Below, one piece after another: positions 39,001 to 49,689 of a DNA stretch of 64,000 nucleotides; the stretch's first letter is position 1, and every line of letters starts with the position of its first letter. Under the pieces are notes generated by a model. The model did no database searches. It worked only from the letters and a program-made list of their open reading frames with translations, and had not been told where the DNA came from. Made by a program: the position numbers and the translations under genes. This DNA comes from Macrotis lagotis. Lineage: Eukaryota > Chordata > Mammalia > Peramelemorphia > Peramelidae. The stretch lies in NCBI RefSeq assembly GCF_037893015.1, contig NC_133666.1:622734148-622798147 (forward strand), written 5' to 3'.

Positions 39001-39566
39001 CGGTGCCTGATCTTCGAAATGATCCCCTCCATTTTGATAGCGATGCACTATATTCTGGGATTTGGACCAGACCACTTGCATGTGCTGGGCAGTCTGAGCA
39101 GGGGACAGGTGACATGGTAATACTGCTTCTCTTCCCACTGAAGTCTGAATAGGTGCTTTTGGTCCAATGACTGAGAAATACCCTGTTTAACAAGGGACAA
39201 AATAGAGACATGGGGTCAGTGAGGAGCACAGAAAAGGATGGGAGGAGTTGGAGCAGAACAGTTCAAAACCTCATGGATAGATCCAGAAGGAGGGAGACAG
39301 TTTAGGGAAGGAAAGGGACAGGATGATGAATACATTGAGAATGTATCTGACTGTATCAGAATGTATCAGAAAGAAATGGCTTGGTTTCTAAGGAGAGAAG
39401 AGGTCAGAATCTACTTGGGCTCTGCCTTTAGGATTTTATGGCACAGCCTTGGGAGCTAGGAAAAAGGTAGTCATACCTGAGAGCTGAGTAGCCATGTCAA
39501 TGAGGAGGAAGGAGATAAGGAATTTGAAGAGTAAGACTCCAGACGAATTGATAGTCTCCATTATAC
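32979..39566 (-). CDS. Butyrophilin/MOG/SKINT-like IgV plus triple-membrane protein gene (multi-exon)
   Basis: Seven exons can be joined on the minus strand: 39566-39477, 39182-38841, 35848-35735, 34333-34220, 33864-33736, 33287-33252 and 33037-32979 (the last is weakest). Every internal junction is phase 1 with GT/AG borders, the rule for this Ig superfamily branch. The predicted product is about 292 residues: signal peptide 1-28, V-type Ig domain about 30-142, hydrophobic segments near 154-173, 191-212 and 232-251, then a short basic tail. The IgV resembles MOG and SKINT/butyrophilins (motifs GRTKLVKDAI, VTLRI, SDAGQYKC). Three membrane segments after the Ig part is the SKINT plan, but the IgC domain of SKINTs and butyrophilins is not visible in the 2,992-bp second intron. 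MOG also has a single IgV. I see no stops or frameshifts in the joined frame. A role as a membrane ligand or regulator of T cells is family inference only. No B30.2 exon is seen. Confidence 0.72.
33067..33209 (+). repeat. Marsupial SINE in the last intron of the Ig-family gene
   Basis: Sense copy with an A-rich tail. Flanking 15-mers at 33052-33066 and 33210-33224 differ at two positions. It lies between the 36-nt exon and the proposed terminal exon. Confidence 0.9.
33252..33287 (-). CDS. Short cytoplasmic exon (36 nt)
   Basis: Acceptor tccttttttcag|TG and a perfect donor GAAG|GTAAGT bound a 36-nt, phase 1-1 segment encoding VNTVQDHPQHPE. Very short phase-preserving exons after the membrane exon are typical of butyrophilin-family cytoplasmic tails. 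The strong splice sites and correct phase make it credible despite its size. Confidence 0.5.
33736..33864 (-). CDS. Third membrane-spanning exon
   Basis: The 129-nt exon has acceptor actctgattttcag|GC and donor AGAG|GTGAAT, phase 1-1. It encodes an acidic start (GMEDLDEWAQKDQ), a hydrophobic stretch with LGLLTFLPLLPTILFV, and a polar end (DAHGKCNLQR). With the two earlier exons this gives three hydrophobic segments in separate exons, as in SKINT-type proteins. Support is splice signals, phase and open frame. Confidence 0.65.
34220..34333 (-). CDS. Second membrane-spanning exon
   Basis: The 114-nt exon has acceptor ccattgtttttcag|AGG and a near-consensus donor AGAG|GTAAGA, phase 1-1. It encodes EEFLLNWKHKLG, then a strongly hydrophobic helix (VVILAVFW, LLMSFLIYYIV), then NMSGCR. 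An N-M-S glycosylation sequon follows the helix; whether it is used depends on topology. This exon pairs with the preceding 114-nt exon. Confidence 0.75.
34437..34960 (+). mobile_element. L1 3' end in an intron of the Ig-family gene
   Basis: Late ORF2 and 3' UTR text ('gatgctgagcgagatgagca') ends at 34960 in an A-rich tail. It lies between the first and second membrane exons. Confidence 0.75.
34972..35120 (+). repeat. Marsupial SINE
   Basis: Sense copy, 'ggtgtctaggtggcatagtg' to a poly-A tail, directly after the L1 end. Confidence 0.9.
35580..35695 (+). repeat. L2 3'-end fragment
   Basis: 'attagaatgcaagctccttg' and 'agggcagggactgcc', with a decayed 'cttaataa' end. Confidence 0.7.
35735..35848 (-). 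CDS. First membrane-spanning exon
   Basis: The 114-nt exon has acceptor tgtattccag|AGG and donor AGAG|GTAACT, phase 1-1. It encodes 38 residues: an acidic/polar linker (EASSLFETYPG), a hydrophobic stretch of about 20 residues containing MIGIFASM and ILIYY, then a basic end (WKAYKFR), consistent with one membrane helix. It has exactly the same length and phase as the next exon and shares the LIYY ending, suggesting exon duplication. Its identity rests on splice sites, open frame and hydrophobicity. Confidence 0.72.
36100..36880. other. Intron sequence with nothing recognised
   Basis: This is part of the 3 kb intron between the IgV and first membrane exons. I looked here for an IgC exon and saw none. 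Confidence 0.4.
36881..37180 (+). repeat. tRNA-derived SINE with RTE-type tail (MAR1-like)
   Basis: The head 'gggggcagctaaatagcaca' is followed by 'cagtttcctcacctgtaaaa' and a long 3' part with 'cacaaagagttggacatgac', the RTE/BovB tail used for mobilisation. It differs from the shorter SINEs elsewhere. Confidence 0.75.
37195..37245 (-). repeat. L2 3'-end scrap
   Basis: 'ccctgttctcaaggagttta' is L2-like. Confidence 0.4.
37430..37575 (-). repeat. MIR-like CORE-SINE
   Basis: 'tccccattttacagagaagg' and 'gatttgcccagggtcttac' are the reverse complement of MIR. Confidence 0.55.
37888..38045 (-). repeat. Marsupial SINE with 15-bp target-site duplication
   Basis: Antisense copy. Flanks at 37873-37887 and 38046-38060 (gccagagagt..aat) differ at one base. 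Confidence 0.9.
38640..38755 (+). repeat. L2 3'-end fragment
   Basis: 'ttggttccttgaaggtaggg' and 'tttgtattccctgtccc' are L2-like, near the IgV exon. Confidence 0.4.
38841..39182 (-). CDS. V-type immunoglobulin domain exon
   Basis: The exon is 342 nt, phase 1 in and phase 1 out, with acceptor ttgttaaacag|GG and donor ATAG|GTAAAT. It encodes a full V-set domain: first cysteine in AVLPCHL (about residue 52), core tryptophan in VVWSK (67), and the second cysteine in the signature DAGQYKC (118-124). YFSVIGP at the start, DQAPNYQGRT, LVKDAI and VTLRI match the MOG/butyrophilin/SKINT IgV rather than antigen receptors. The length and framework are intact, with no stop. The closest relative (MOG, SKINT or BTN-like) cannot be fixed by eye. 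Confidence 0.88.
39477..39566 (-). CDS. Exon with start codon and signal peptide of the Ig-family gene
   Basis: The ATG lies at 39561-39559 and the coding part is 85 nt (28 codons plus one base, phase 1). It encodes a short polar start (METINSSG), a hydrophobic core (LLFKFLISFLLI) and a polar end (DMATQLS), a good signal peptide. The donor is CAG|GTATGA. Immediately upstream of the ATG is a strong acceptor, tgtcttttcctcacag|GTATA, so the true 5' end is probably a separate untranslated exon further upstream, as is common in butyrophilins. I could not find that exon; an L2 element occupies 39630-40290. Confidence 0.75.
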
Positions 39567-39629
39567 CTGTGAGGAAAAGACACAAGAGGTCAGTAATATC
39601 TTGAGAGAGTCATTCCCCCCCTTTTTTTT

Positions 39630-40290
39630 TCTATCTACATGGCTACTTCCCTAGAACAAGTTCTTACCCCCTCTTATCTGGACTATTGCAATAGACTCCT
39701 AGTGGGTCTTCTGACCTCAAGTCTTTCACCTTTCCAATGCATCCTCTGAATAGCTATGAATTTTGCAACCTTAAAACACAAATCTCATCATGTTACTTCC
39801 CTGATCAATAGACTACTTCTGGGACGAAATTCAGACGCCTCTAATTGGCATACAAAATCCTTCACAGTTTGGCTCCCATCCAAGTTTTCACATTACCCTC
39901 TTCACATTCTCTGTGTCTCAGCCAAATGGGTCTATTGACTGCTTCTCCTAGACGACATTCTTTCTTCCAGTCTTATACCTTTGTGCAAGCTGTTGCCTGT
40001 GTCTCGAATATATTCCCTCCCACCTCCTGCTTCTTAAAATTCATTGAAGGTTCAGATAAGCTTATGCCTCCTCATAATGAGGCCTATCCTGATCCCTGAA
40101 TATGCTAATTTCCTGCAAAACCAAGATTATTTTGCTTATTTATAGAATTCTGTATTTATTTATGTGTCCTCCAAAAAAACCACAAGATCCTTGAGAGAAG
40201 GGACATTTCTACTTGTCTTTCTATTCCCAGGATCTAGCAGTAAGTGGCACTGGATCAATGTTTAATAAATGTTTGTTGATTGATTGAAAG
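39630..40290 (+). mobile_element. L2 LINE fragment (ORF2 end and 3' UTR)
   Basis: Contains 'ttatctggactattgcaata', 'caaaatccttcacagtttgg' and the 3' end 'aataaatgtttgttgattga', in L2 order. It lies upstream of the signal-peptide exon of the Ig-family gene. Confidence 0.8.
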
Positions 40291-40687
40291 GGGGAATCAG
40301 TTGAATGGTAAGAGTGGGATTGGGGTTGGGGCAGGGAATGTCATGCAGGGCAAGAACTAAGGCAAACTAAGTGACCAGAGGTTTTTTGTTTTTTTTTTTA
40401 ATCAGATTGCCAACATGGTGGGAGTTGGGATGGGAGCAGATTTTTTTCTTGCCACTCTCGGGCTTACCACCTGCAGCCTTCTGCCAGAGTAGGTTCTCTT
40501 GCTGGTGGTGGGGGGGGCTGTTAACACCTTGCCTCTCCAACTGCCTTCCACTTATCCCAGCTGCAAAGGAGGATGTTTAAGACAGTCAGTAATCAGAAGG
40601 GCTGCCTTCTGGAGAGGAGGGAGGAAAATAGGGACTAATAGCAATTAGGACTCTCTAGGGCATGAATTTCTTAACCTGGGGTTCATG

Positions 40688-40844
40688 AGGGGCGGCTAGG
40701 TGGTGTAGTGGATAAAGCACCGGCCTTGGAGTCAGGAGTACCTGGGTTCAAATCTGGTCTCAGACACTTAATAATTACCTAGCTGTGTGGCCTTGGGCAA
40801 GCCACTTAACCCCATTTGCCTTGCAAAAACCTAAAAAAAAAACC
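40688..40844 (+). repeat. Marsupial SINE with 13-bp target-site duplication
   Basis: Full sense copy. Identical 13-mers cctggggttcatg flank it at 40675-40687 and 40845-40857, so this is one of the younger copies. Confidence 0.95.
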
Positions 40845-41659
40845 CCTGGGGTTCATGGATCTCTTAAGGAGCTTCTAAGATAAATCTTAGAAGGGAAAAA
40901 CCTTGAATAGGAAAAAAATAATACCTTTATTTCAATATAATTGGTTTCCTTGTGAGCTTATGCATTTTATTTTTATGAATTTAAAGATATTCTGTAAAGG
41001 GATTGATTGGTATCAAAAGGATGCTAAAGGGGTTCATGACCTAAAAGAAAAAAAGGCTTAAGAACCTCTGTTCTATGGATGGGTTACTCCTTTTCTAGCA
41101 GGATTCTATTTGAGGAAGGAAGGAAGGTAAGAAGGAAGGAGCATCATTGCCCAACTGGAACTGATCAGTTGGGTCCCCAGTAAGACAGCTACTACTACTC
41201 ATAGATTGTCCTTCCTTTTCTTTCTATATCTTGCTTTTGGATCTAGATGGCTCTGGAAAAGAAACTGAGACAGGTGATTTTGTACAGCTCTGGAATTTAT
41301 GATTAGAAGTTACACCCAATTGGAGTATAAAATGGAAAAAAAAACCCTCCTCCTCCTTTCTCCAACCCACACACTGCACCTCTCCCTGAAACACAGTCAT
41401 TTAGCCACACTATTTCTTTCACTGAAGATCAAAGCACCTGATTAAGTTATTCTGTTCAGAACCATGTTGCCATCCTCTGATGAGCACCACTCTCTCTCAG
41501 GATCCCAGAATTTCTGAACAAGAATTCCGTCTGCAAACACCTCTGACAAATGGGTTAGCTTTCATTGCTTAGCTCAGTGCCTGACCATTAATGAATGCCT
41601 GTTGACCAAACTTGTTGACTTCTATGAAGGAATAATCTTTTTTTTGATATGTGACTCCT

Positions 41660-41815
41660 TTTTGTTTTTGTTTTTGCAAGGCAGTCAGGGTTAAATGACT
41701 CACCCATGGTCTCACAGCTAGTAAGTACCAAATGTCTGAGACTGGATTTAAATTCAGGTCCTCCTAACTAGAGGACTAGTGTTCTTTACACTACCCTACG
41801 TAGATGCCCCCTCTT
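41660..41815 (-). repeat. Marsupial SINE, diverged antisense copy
   Basis: 'ttttgcaaggcagtcagggt' to 'gtagatgcccc', with many substitutions. Confidence 0.8.
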
Positions 41816-41912
41816 TTTTTGTAAATGTTGAAGAAATATAAGATTTTGAGACATAACCATTTTTATAATTAGCAATTGGAGAGTCTATTTTCCTTATTAA
41901 AAAGTCAGGCAA

Positions 41913-42076
41913 GGGGTGGCTAGGTGGCACAGTGGATAGAGCATCAGCCCTGGAGTCAGGAGTACCTGAGGTCAAATCCTGCCTCAGACACTTAATAATT
42001 GCCTAGCTGTGTGGCCTTGGGCAAGCCACTTAACCCCACTGCCTTGCAAAAACTAAAAAAAAAAAAAAAAAAAAAG
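41913..42076 (+). repeat. Marsupial SINE with long poly-A
   Basis: Sense copy from 'ggggtggctaggtggcacag', ending in a run of more than 20 A. Close to consensus. Confidence 0.9.
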
Positions 42077-42323
42077 TAGGAAAATCGGTATGGCAGGTAA
42101 ATGATGGGGATTGTTGAAATCTCTTTGTCATCTTCCAATAGGAGAAAGCTGGTCAATGTGCCAGAACTATTTATTTTGTCTCAAGCTGACAATTAATGAA
42201 AATATTCTACATCATTGCATTGCTGCTTAATTTGCATCATTGTTTGTCAACCCGGTAGTTTCCAAGGGATGGCAGTGGAGAAAGAAAAGATTAGAAAAAG
42301 GTAGGGGGTAAACAAAAAGAGTC

Positions 42324-42324
<1 letters not shown>

Positions 42325-42378
<54 letters not shown>

Positions 42379-42395
42379 CAGAGAGACAGAGAGAC

Positions 42396-42448
<53 letters not shown>

Positions 42449-42540
42449 CAGAGAGACAGAGAGACAGAGACAGAGAGACAGAAAAACAGAGAAAAGGGGT
42501 AAGGGAATCTAAAGATAATGTCGGAAACAGAGAGAGAGAG
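42325..42540. repeat. GA / GACA microsatellite
   Basis: Over 150 bases of GA and GACA units. It gives an artefactual Ser/Leu/Val-rich open frame on the minus strand. Confidence 0.95.
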
Positions 42541-42684
42541 CAGATTTAGACTATTTTTTCTTTCTCCATTGATGAGCTGGTTGTTGATTTGAAACTGAAA
42601 ATGTGAAAAACTGCTATCAGTGTCATCACTCTTAATATTATTACTAGCTTTTACATAGTGCACAAGGTTTGCAAAACAGTTTGC

Positions 42685-43375
42685 AAATATCTCATTTGAG
42701 CAATTTAGAACTATGCCCAAAGGACAATCAAATTGTGGATAGCCTTTGATGCAGCAATAGCACTGGGGAAGTCTAAGAGATCATAAAAAACAAACATAAT
42801 ATACATGTACAATATTTATAGCAGCTCTTTTTTTCTGGTGGTTAAGAAATAGAAACTGAGGGAGTGCCCATCTAATGGGATCAGGCTAAACAAGTTTTGG
42901 TTAAAGAATTTAATGGAATGTTATTATGCTATTTAAAAAAAAAAGACAAGCAGATAAATTTCAGAAAAACCTGAATTTATATGCAGAAACAGGACAACAG
43001 CAATTGTGTAATGATCAACTATGATAGACATAGTTTCCTCTTCTTAACACTACAATGACCTAAGACAATTCCAGAAGAGTTATAATGGAAAATGCTATCC
43101 ACATCCGGGAAAGAACTATGGAGTCTGAAGATTGAAGCATGCTATTTTCACTTTTTAAAAATCTTCATGGTTTTTCCCTTTTCTTCTTTCTTCTTTTACC
43201 ACAACTAATGTGGAAATATATTTAATATAATTGCACAAGCACAATATATATCAGATTGCTTGTCATCTTGGGAAGTAGGGAAAAAGAAAAATTTTAAACT
43301 CAAAATCTTATAAAAAGTGAATGTTGCAAACTATATGTAATTGGGAAAAAAATAAAATTCTATTTAAAAACAGCA
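42685..43375 (+). mobile_element. L1 3' end
   Basis: Late ORF2 and 3' UTR ('gtaatgatcaactatgatag', 'ggaaagaactatggagtctg') with decayed tail. Confidence 0.65.
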
Positions 43376-43379
43376 ATAA

Positions 43380-44338
43380 CAAATATCTCATTTGAGACTC
43401 TGAATGATTAATCAATGGAGTTCTTTCATGTCCCTAGTATAACCTGCAAAAATAGTAAAACAAGTCAGGGGCATAATATTAACCATAATTCCTCCTTGGC
43501 TAAAACAAAACAACAAAGTTAGTTTAATGAATGGAGTCTAACTCTCTAGGATCTTACCAGAACTCATGGGTGGAGTGCATCCTTACTACAAATGCTAATG
43601 TCTTCCCAATATTTTGGGGAGTTTTTATACAATTTAGATAAAAGCAGTAAAACTTTTGGCAGCCAGCCAATGAGATTTCACATAGATGACATGGTTTTAC
43701 AAATACAATTCTTTCAAATCTTATAATATTTACTGAAAATTCCTATTGACAAGAATTGCACTTATGCTGAAGAGTTAATGTTACAAACAACAACAGGATT
43801 TTCTCTCTGCTCATCCTGGATGTCTCTTATCTTAAAATTTGTTGATCAAGGTACTAACATTGTGATAACCAGATAGATACTGACACAAGTGAAGTCAACA
43901 TTTTTAGGAGACAGACTTTACAAAGCACACTGCATTTTACAACCCTTAGTTAAAAGCTTAAACAAAAAACTTCTGATTAGAAAATATATATTACTTAAGA
44001 AATTTAACTTCCATCCTAAAGAATATCAGGTTATACATTTGTTTATCATTGATTCAACCAGAACAGTTTTCCCTCTTTCAAGAATAACTCTTCATCTAAT
44101 ACACAATTTGAAAGGAATCCTTTGAGATGTCCATTTGAATAGCTCTTACAGACAAGACCTTTTTCCCTTTGATCTATTTAAAAAGGACAAGCCCTGTGGG
44201 GAGACAGAGATAATCATATCTGAACCTACTTTCCTTAGTTAAAGCTAACAGGAGAATTATTTTATTTTTAATCAGAACTATAGAGATAAAGAAATATTAA
44301 TAAACTATTTAAGGATATGAAAGCAGACAATAGTGAAC
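43380..44338. other. Unassigned sequence
   Basis: No gene recognised. 'acaagtcaggggcat' at about 43463 repeats the phrase next to the LTR start at 50534, hinting at another scrap of the same retrovirus. Confidence 0.35.
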
Positions 44339-44339
44339 T

Positions 44340-44967
44340 TGTGGTAAAACACTCAAATAATTGGGAGCCTAGCCAGTCCCTGATAAGGAGCGGAGCCTTT
44401 ATTGGGAACTTGGTCAGTTTTGTAAGAGCATCCCCCCTTTCTTCAATTATCTGGAGAAGAAACATCCCTCCTGAAACTTGACCAGTTTCAGCATGGATCT
44501 TCTGAGTCTAGAGTTATGTAGTTACTTGGCACTATGCCTTCTTTGTTTAAAATCCTATATTTACTGAGCCTTGCTCGGATCTTTTTGGAATCTCACCCAT
44601 GGAAAGGACACTCTGCCTAGGACCCTCCTGACCCCGACTATGAAAGTGGTTGTTGAAATTCGGGGATACCTAACCTGAGGGCTCCTGTCTGTTTGTCTGA
44701 TTGGTAAAAACTTTCTATCTTGATTGATTATCTTTGATAAAACTTTCTATCTCTTTTGATTATCTTTGGTAATGTTTCCTATCTCATTCATTATCTTAAT
44801 TGTAACTGTCATTCTTACAATCCTTTTAGGAATCATTAGTTATTGTTGTTGAAGCTTTCTTTGACTTTACTTTTGTTATATTAATAATAAACTACTTCAT
44901 GTTTCCCTCCTTTTTGAAGTGTGTCTTACTGTAGGTGCAAATCCGAACTAAAACCATTAATCACACA
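44340..44967 (+). repeat. LTR (family X), plus orientation
   Basis: About 628 bp, TG start and CA end, with a 'taataataaact' poly-A region. It aligns along its length with the reverse complement of 49885-50534. It is followed three bases later by a primer-site-like TGGCATCAGGAATAGG. Confidence 0.75.
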
Positions 44968-46764
44968 AATTGGCATCAGGAATAGGATTCATGTACTGTA
45001 TGCCACTCCTAAAAAGAAATCGAAGAATTAAGGCCCTTGAACAAGATATCCCAGGGTAGGAAGATTTGCCTTACACCTCTTTAGCAAAGGAGCAGGCTAA
45101 AGGCGCTGGTGTTTTTCAAGAATGGGGCGGCAGGATTTAGACACGTTTACAAGTTATAATTTGTTTGCAAAACATTCCTATAGGGAAAGTGAAGGAAGTG
45201 GCAGAAGTTTGTAAGAAATAAAAAAGGGTGGGCACCATTAACAGTCTATCATAAAATGCAGGACCAGAGATAAGGCTGTGGAAGAAAACACGATTTTGGA
45301 AAAGGAAGGAAATGAATTCCAAAGTAAATTTCCTTGCTACAATGTTAGAACTTTATTTATCAGAGTGTGGTTGTAAAAGCTACTAAGAGTGGCACAATTA
45401 AAATAAAGAAAGAGAAAAGGGAAGCCTGATAAAAAGAAACTTCATATTATGGTGGGGGGTGCAGACACATATGATTGACTTCTGTTGGAGCTGTCTGCCG
45501 TAATACCTTAGTTCAGTGGGCACCCCATGGATACAAAAATTTGATAATGATATTGTTGCTTAGTGAAGCAGGCAAGTCTCTGACAGAAGTTTTGGATAAA
45601 ATATCCCAATTAGAGAACCTAGGCAACTGGGAGTATACTGATGGAAGTAAATCTTGAATAGGAGCAGTGACTGATCAATCTCAAGATAAGTACAAAAATA
45701 GAATGTCTCAAAAAGATTTGCTCATTGCCCTGCTACGAGTAGAAATGGATAGGAATAAGATTGATAGGCTCCCTACTTCTGACTTGTTCAGGATGAATAA
45801 GAAAAAAGGAGGACAAGAAATTAAGGCCACTCCATTGGCACCCTCCCTATACCCATATCTGAAGTGTCTTTAAGGAGAATAGTAGATAGGGGCCAGTAAG
45901 GGAGGTCAGATGGAGGAATTACTGTCCTCACATAAAGTCAATTAATTATATATTGGGAAAATGGATATACAATTGTTACTAAAGTGTTTATGCAATCCTA
46001 CTAAATTTAGAATTGGAATGTTCATTAAAATTACAGGTTTGGGAGGAAAAAAAATTTAGGCTGAACAAGTTTAAAATAATGATGAAGATAGGTCAATTAT
46101 CCAAAAAGGATACTCAGTGGTGATTGTTTCCCTTCCCCCAAGAACACATTAGTAATTGACATTTTAAGGGGATGACTATAAATTTTCTTCATGGGAAATT
46201 AATCTTGCTAAAGTAGGAGGACCATCACAATCTGTAAAATTTTAGGTATACAGTAGAATCAAGGACAGAAAAATCTTGCCCAAGGACTTGTAAATAGAAC
46301 TATGTCTATATAGCTGTAAAAATAGTTTTAAAAAAGTCATTGGATTTGGTTTAGAAGAGTATGTGCTAAAATAAAGGGAAAAAGGAGGTGAATACAGTCT
46401 GAAATATGCTTATACAGTATATTAAGGAAAAATACAAGTTGTGCTGGGTTTAAAAGACCTGTGATAGAATAATGAAAGGGTTGCAAGGAAAAATGAAGAG
46501 GCATAGAGAAGATTGGGTTTTGGGAAGAATACCAAATTTATGAAAGTTAGTTAAAGCAGGTAGAAAGAAGGTATGAGCAGGTTTGACTTTGTATAAATAA
46601 AAATATTGGTTTTGGAAGTTTTGAAAATTGATTTAAAATCAATGTAAAAATAGAACAGACTATAGAGAGCTAGGAATCAACTGATAAGCTATGGAATTTC
46701 TTCTGGGATTGTATAACTGAGATCTATACTAAATTGAGATGCATCCTTAAAAGTAACTGGGGCA

Positions 46765-46907
46765 GAGCAGCTAGGTGGCACAGTGGATACAACACCAGCC
46801 CTGGAGTCAGGAGGACCTGAATTCAAATTTGACCTCAGACATTTAATAATTGCCTAACTGTGTGACCTTGGGCAAGTCACTTAACTCCACTGCCTAAAAT
46901 TTTAAAA
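46765..46907 (+). repeat. Marsupial SINE inside pol, with 15-bp target-site duplication
   Basis: Sense copy. 15-mers at 46750-46764 and 46908-46922 (aaagt.actggggca) differ at one base. Confidence 0.92.
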
Positions 46908-48289
46908 AAAGTGACTGGGGCAATTTTAAGAATGTTGCATTAGACTGCTATCTGTAGGGAAGAATTATACTCCTTTTGAACAACAATTGCTAGCTACATA
47001 TGGGACATTAGTAGAAACCGAATAGCTCACTTTAAATCATGAAGTTCTGCTAAGACCACAAATACCTATTATGTGCTGGATAATAGAAACTCCAGCCTCT
47101 CATAAGATAGGACATTCACAAGAGTCCAGAATAATTCAATGGAAATGGTATATAGAGAACTAAACCAGGAAATTCTGGCAACTCCACCCAGCATGAGAAA
47201 TTGTCTGTGTTTACTTTAGTGCAGTCTCCACTGACCACTCCCCTCAAAAGGCTGTTTCACCAGTCCAACGGAATCAAGGATTTGAGACCTTGAGTCCTTA
47301 AGAAAAGAAAACACTTGGTTCACAAATGGCTCTACTAAATATTTAGGACAAATTAGGCATTGGAAGGCCATAGTATATAATCCACTGATTAAGGGTACTT
47401 TGGAAAGTACAGACAAGAGAGGCAGCAGGCCGTGGGCAGAACTGAGGGCTGCATATCTAACACTGAAACAGGAGAAAAGGAGACAATGTCAAATCTTTAC
47501 AGATTCATGGGTCATAGCTAATTTGGATGCCAATTTGGCATTCCAAAAATTGGAAAATTCACGGAAGGGAACTCTGGGGAAAACAAATGTGGATGGATAT
47601 ATGGAATATTGTACAAAATACTAATGTTTCAATTTTCCATGTAAATGCCTATTTATCTGTGAACACTAAGGAATGTGAATATAATGCACATATGGTTGGC
47701 ACTGCCAAAATTTTTAATGCACAAAAAGAAGATTCTATTCAAATAAGTGATGATGAAATAGCCTTAGACCAATGGATTCTCATCACAGCTGGACATGTAG
47801 GCCCCAAGTTACACAAAGGTGGGCATTTATAGAGGAGTTTCATTGTCCTTTCTAATAAGACAAGTTACTGGAAAATGTGAATTATGTTAGTTATTTAAAG
47901 AAAAATAGGTCCTAGGGACCATTGTGGGGGAGTTGGGAAAAGGGTCAATACTAGCCTGGATTTGACAAATTGATTATATTTGGCCTCTCTGTATTAGTAA
48001 AGGATATCAATACATATGTGCTTAGGAATTTTGATAGCTTGCCCATACAAATGGGCTACCCTATATAATACTTGTAGGAGCTTAGACATCATTAGACATC
48101 ATTATTTTATATTATGGACCTCCTTTGCAAATACAAAGTGATAATGGATCACATTTGGAGTTTCATGGGCAATCCACAGAACTGATTCACTGTTTTATCC
48201 TAGACACTAGTGCACACAGTCAATGAACTTAACGAAAAAGATGGGAGAAGGCTAAAATGTGTCTGAGAAATTATGAAGCTCTTTGACTT

Positions 48290-48410
48290 AATCAATCAAG
48301 AAGGATTCACTAAGCACCTACTTTGTGCCAAACAGTTTTTGATGGCAGAAATACAAATATAAAAAGGAAATAGTTTGTGCCCTCAAGGAGTTTATGTTCC
48401 AATGATCCCA
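48290..48410 (-). repeat. L2 3'-end fragment
   Basis: 'cactaagcacctactttgtg' and 'tgtgccctcaaggagtttat', the reverse complement of the L2 end. Confidence 0.65.
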
Positions 48411-48962
48411 AGCTTTTCCCTAAATAAAGGCCCAATTTCCTTTTTATCAGTAATATTCCATTGGTGATATTGTTCATAGTAAATCATGAAATAAACTTCT
48501 GAAGCAATGAAGTTGAGTGTTACTCAAAAGTTAATAGAGAGGCACCTGGAGGATGAGTAGTGATTTGATTATCACATTAAAAATGAGAAATTATGTAGAA
48601 GCAATATAATAAATGCCATGCAAAAGAAACATTTATGACTGAAAAGAATGGCTGGTCTTCTGGTGAGTACAAAGTATAGAAGTGTTGTTATCCAAGTAAA
48701 GGATCTAATGATTTGGGCAGGGTTGTCACTCCCTTTTACACACCCTTCTTTTGAATGGGTGGAACTACTCCTACAGAACTCGAACTCTCACCCGTTTACT
48801 ATCTCAGTTCCTCCCAACTCAGTAAGAGTGGGGTTTTTTCCCCCTTTCTATTTTGTTGGTTTTCAGACCTGGGAGTATCTGTATTGTGTTACTAAAGGTG
48901 AAATTCTTATATCAGGGCAAGATGAGCCAAAGAGGAAGCATTTATCAAAAATGTTTTCATAA

Positions 48963-49345
48963 TCAAGAATAAAAGTTGGAATTTATAAGATAAGATACTG
49001 TCTTAACTACAAGCACAAAAGATGCTGACTGGTGATCTGGTGGTGTTATTTCCATGATCTGCTGGGCAGCTTCCAGGAGGCCAAAGTCATTGGGTTCCAG
49101 GGGCAGTAGAGTTGAAGGTCTGAACAGAAAGGCTGTATTGAAGATTAGTCCATTTAGAGACAGGTTTGCAGTAACTCTGTTGAAGTAGCCCAAAGTGGTG
49201 GAAACATCTCGTTGCTTCATATACCATATTTCGTTGCCAGATATCATATACTGGCTCTTTGCCCAGCATTGCTGGAGTGCCTAGCTGATGCCTAGCTGAT
49301 ACAGGAGGAGAGATCATGTTCAAAGGCTAAGGACTCCTGCAGCGT
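48963..49345 (-). pseudogene. Unidentified frame-shifted coding-like remnant
   Basis: Two overlapping minus-strand open frames, 48963-49247 and 49087-49323, look protein-like in composition (for example VYDIWQRNMVYEATRCFHHF in one, LSLNGLIFNTAFLF in the other). There are no introns or domain motifs that I can name. It could be a processed pseudogene or chance. Confidence 0.25.
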
Positions 49346-49689
49346 CCGGCCATCCCCAGGAGTCCTAATTCCTATCAAATCAGACCATGGGGTGAAAAGG
49401 TTCTGGAAAGGCAAATGAGAAGGATGTCTTTGCACAACATACCCTCACTATAATAAACATAATTTGCAAGTTGTGTCACCATTAATTTGGTCTGTATGGG
49501 CTTCTTCGAATCAAAGGACAGCTATTATTATTCTTCCTAAGTGGCCATGGAAAACAATGGGAAGGAAGCTGGTGAGAGTCCCGCTTGCAACCCTGGCAAC
49601 CCTATCTACCACTTTTGATTCATTCATTTATTTTCTAAAATAATGTAGTTACATCTTCTCTCTCTGCATTGGGAAACTATAAAAATGAA

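Larger units (their letters stand above)
45000..48962 (+). pseudogene. Decayed retroviral gag-pol
   Basis: Plus-strand retroviral text with many stops and frameshifts, following the LTR at 44340. Gag-like frames lie near 45475-45873. Late reverse transcriptase text is near 46970-47160 and RNase H at about 47400-47640 (TDSW motif). The integrase N-terminal part falls near 47770-47830. The integrase core shows the D-N-G-S-H motif near 48141. An integrase C-terminal-like frame runs 48648-48962. A SINE (46765-46907) and an L2-like scrap (48290-48410) interrupt it. Cannot make protein. Most of RT appears lost. Confidence 0.65.

Noticed and set aside
42322..42720. 132-codon minus-strand open frame
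   Set aside because: It is a translation of the GA/GACA microsatellite plus L1 3' end; no protein signal.
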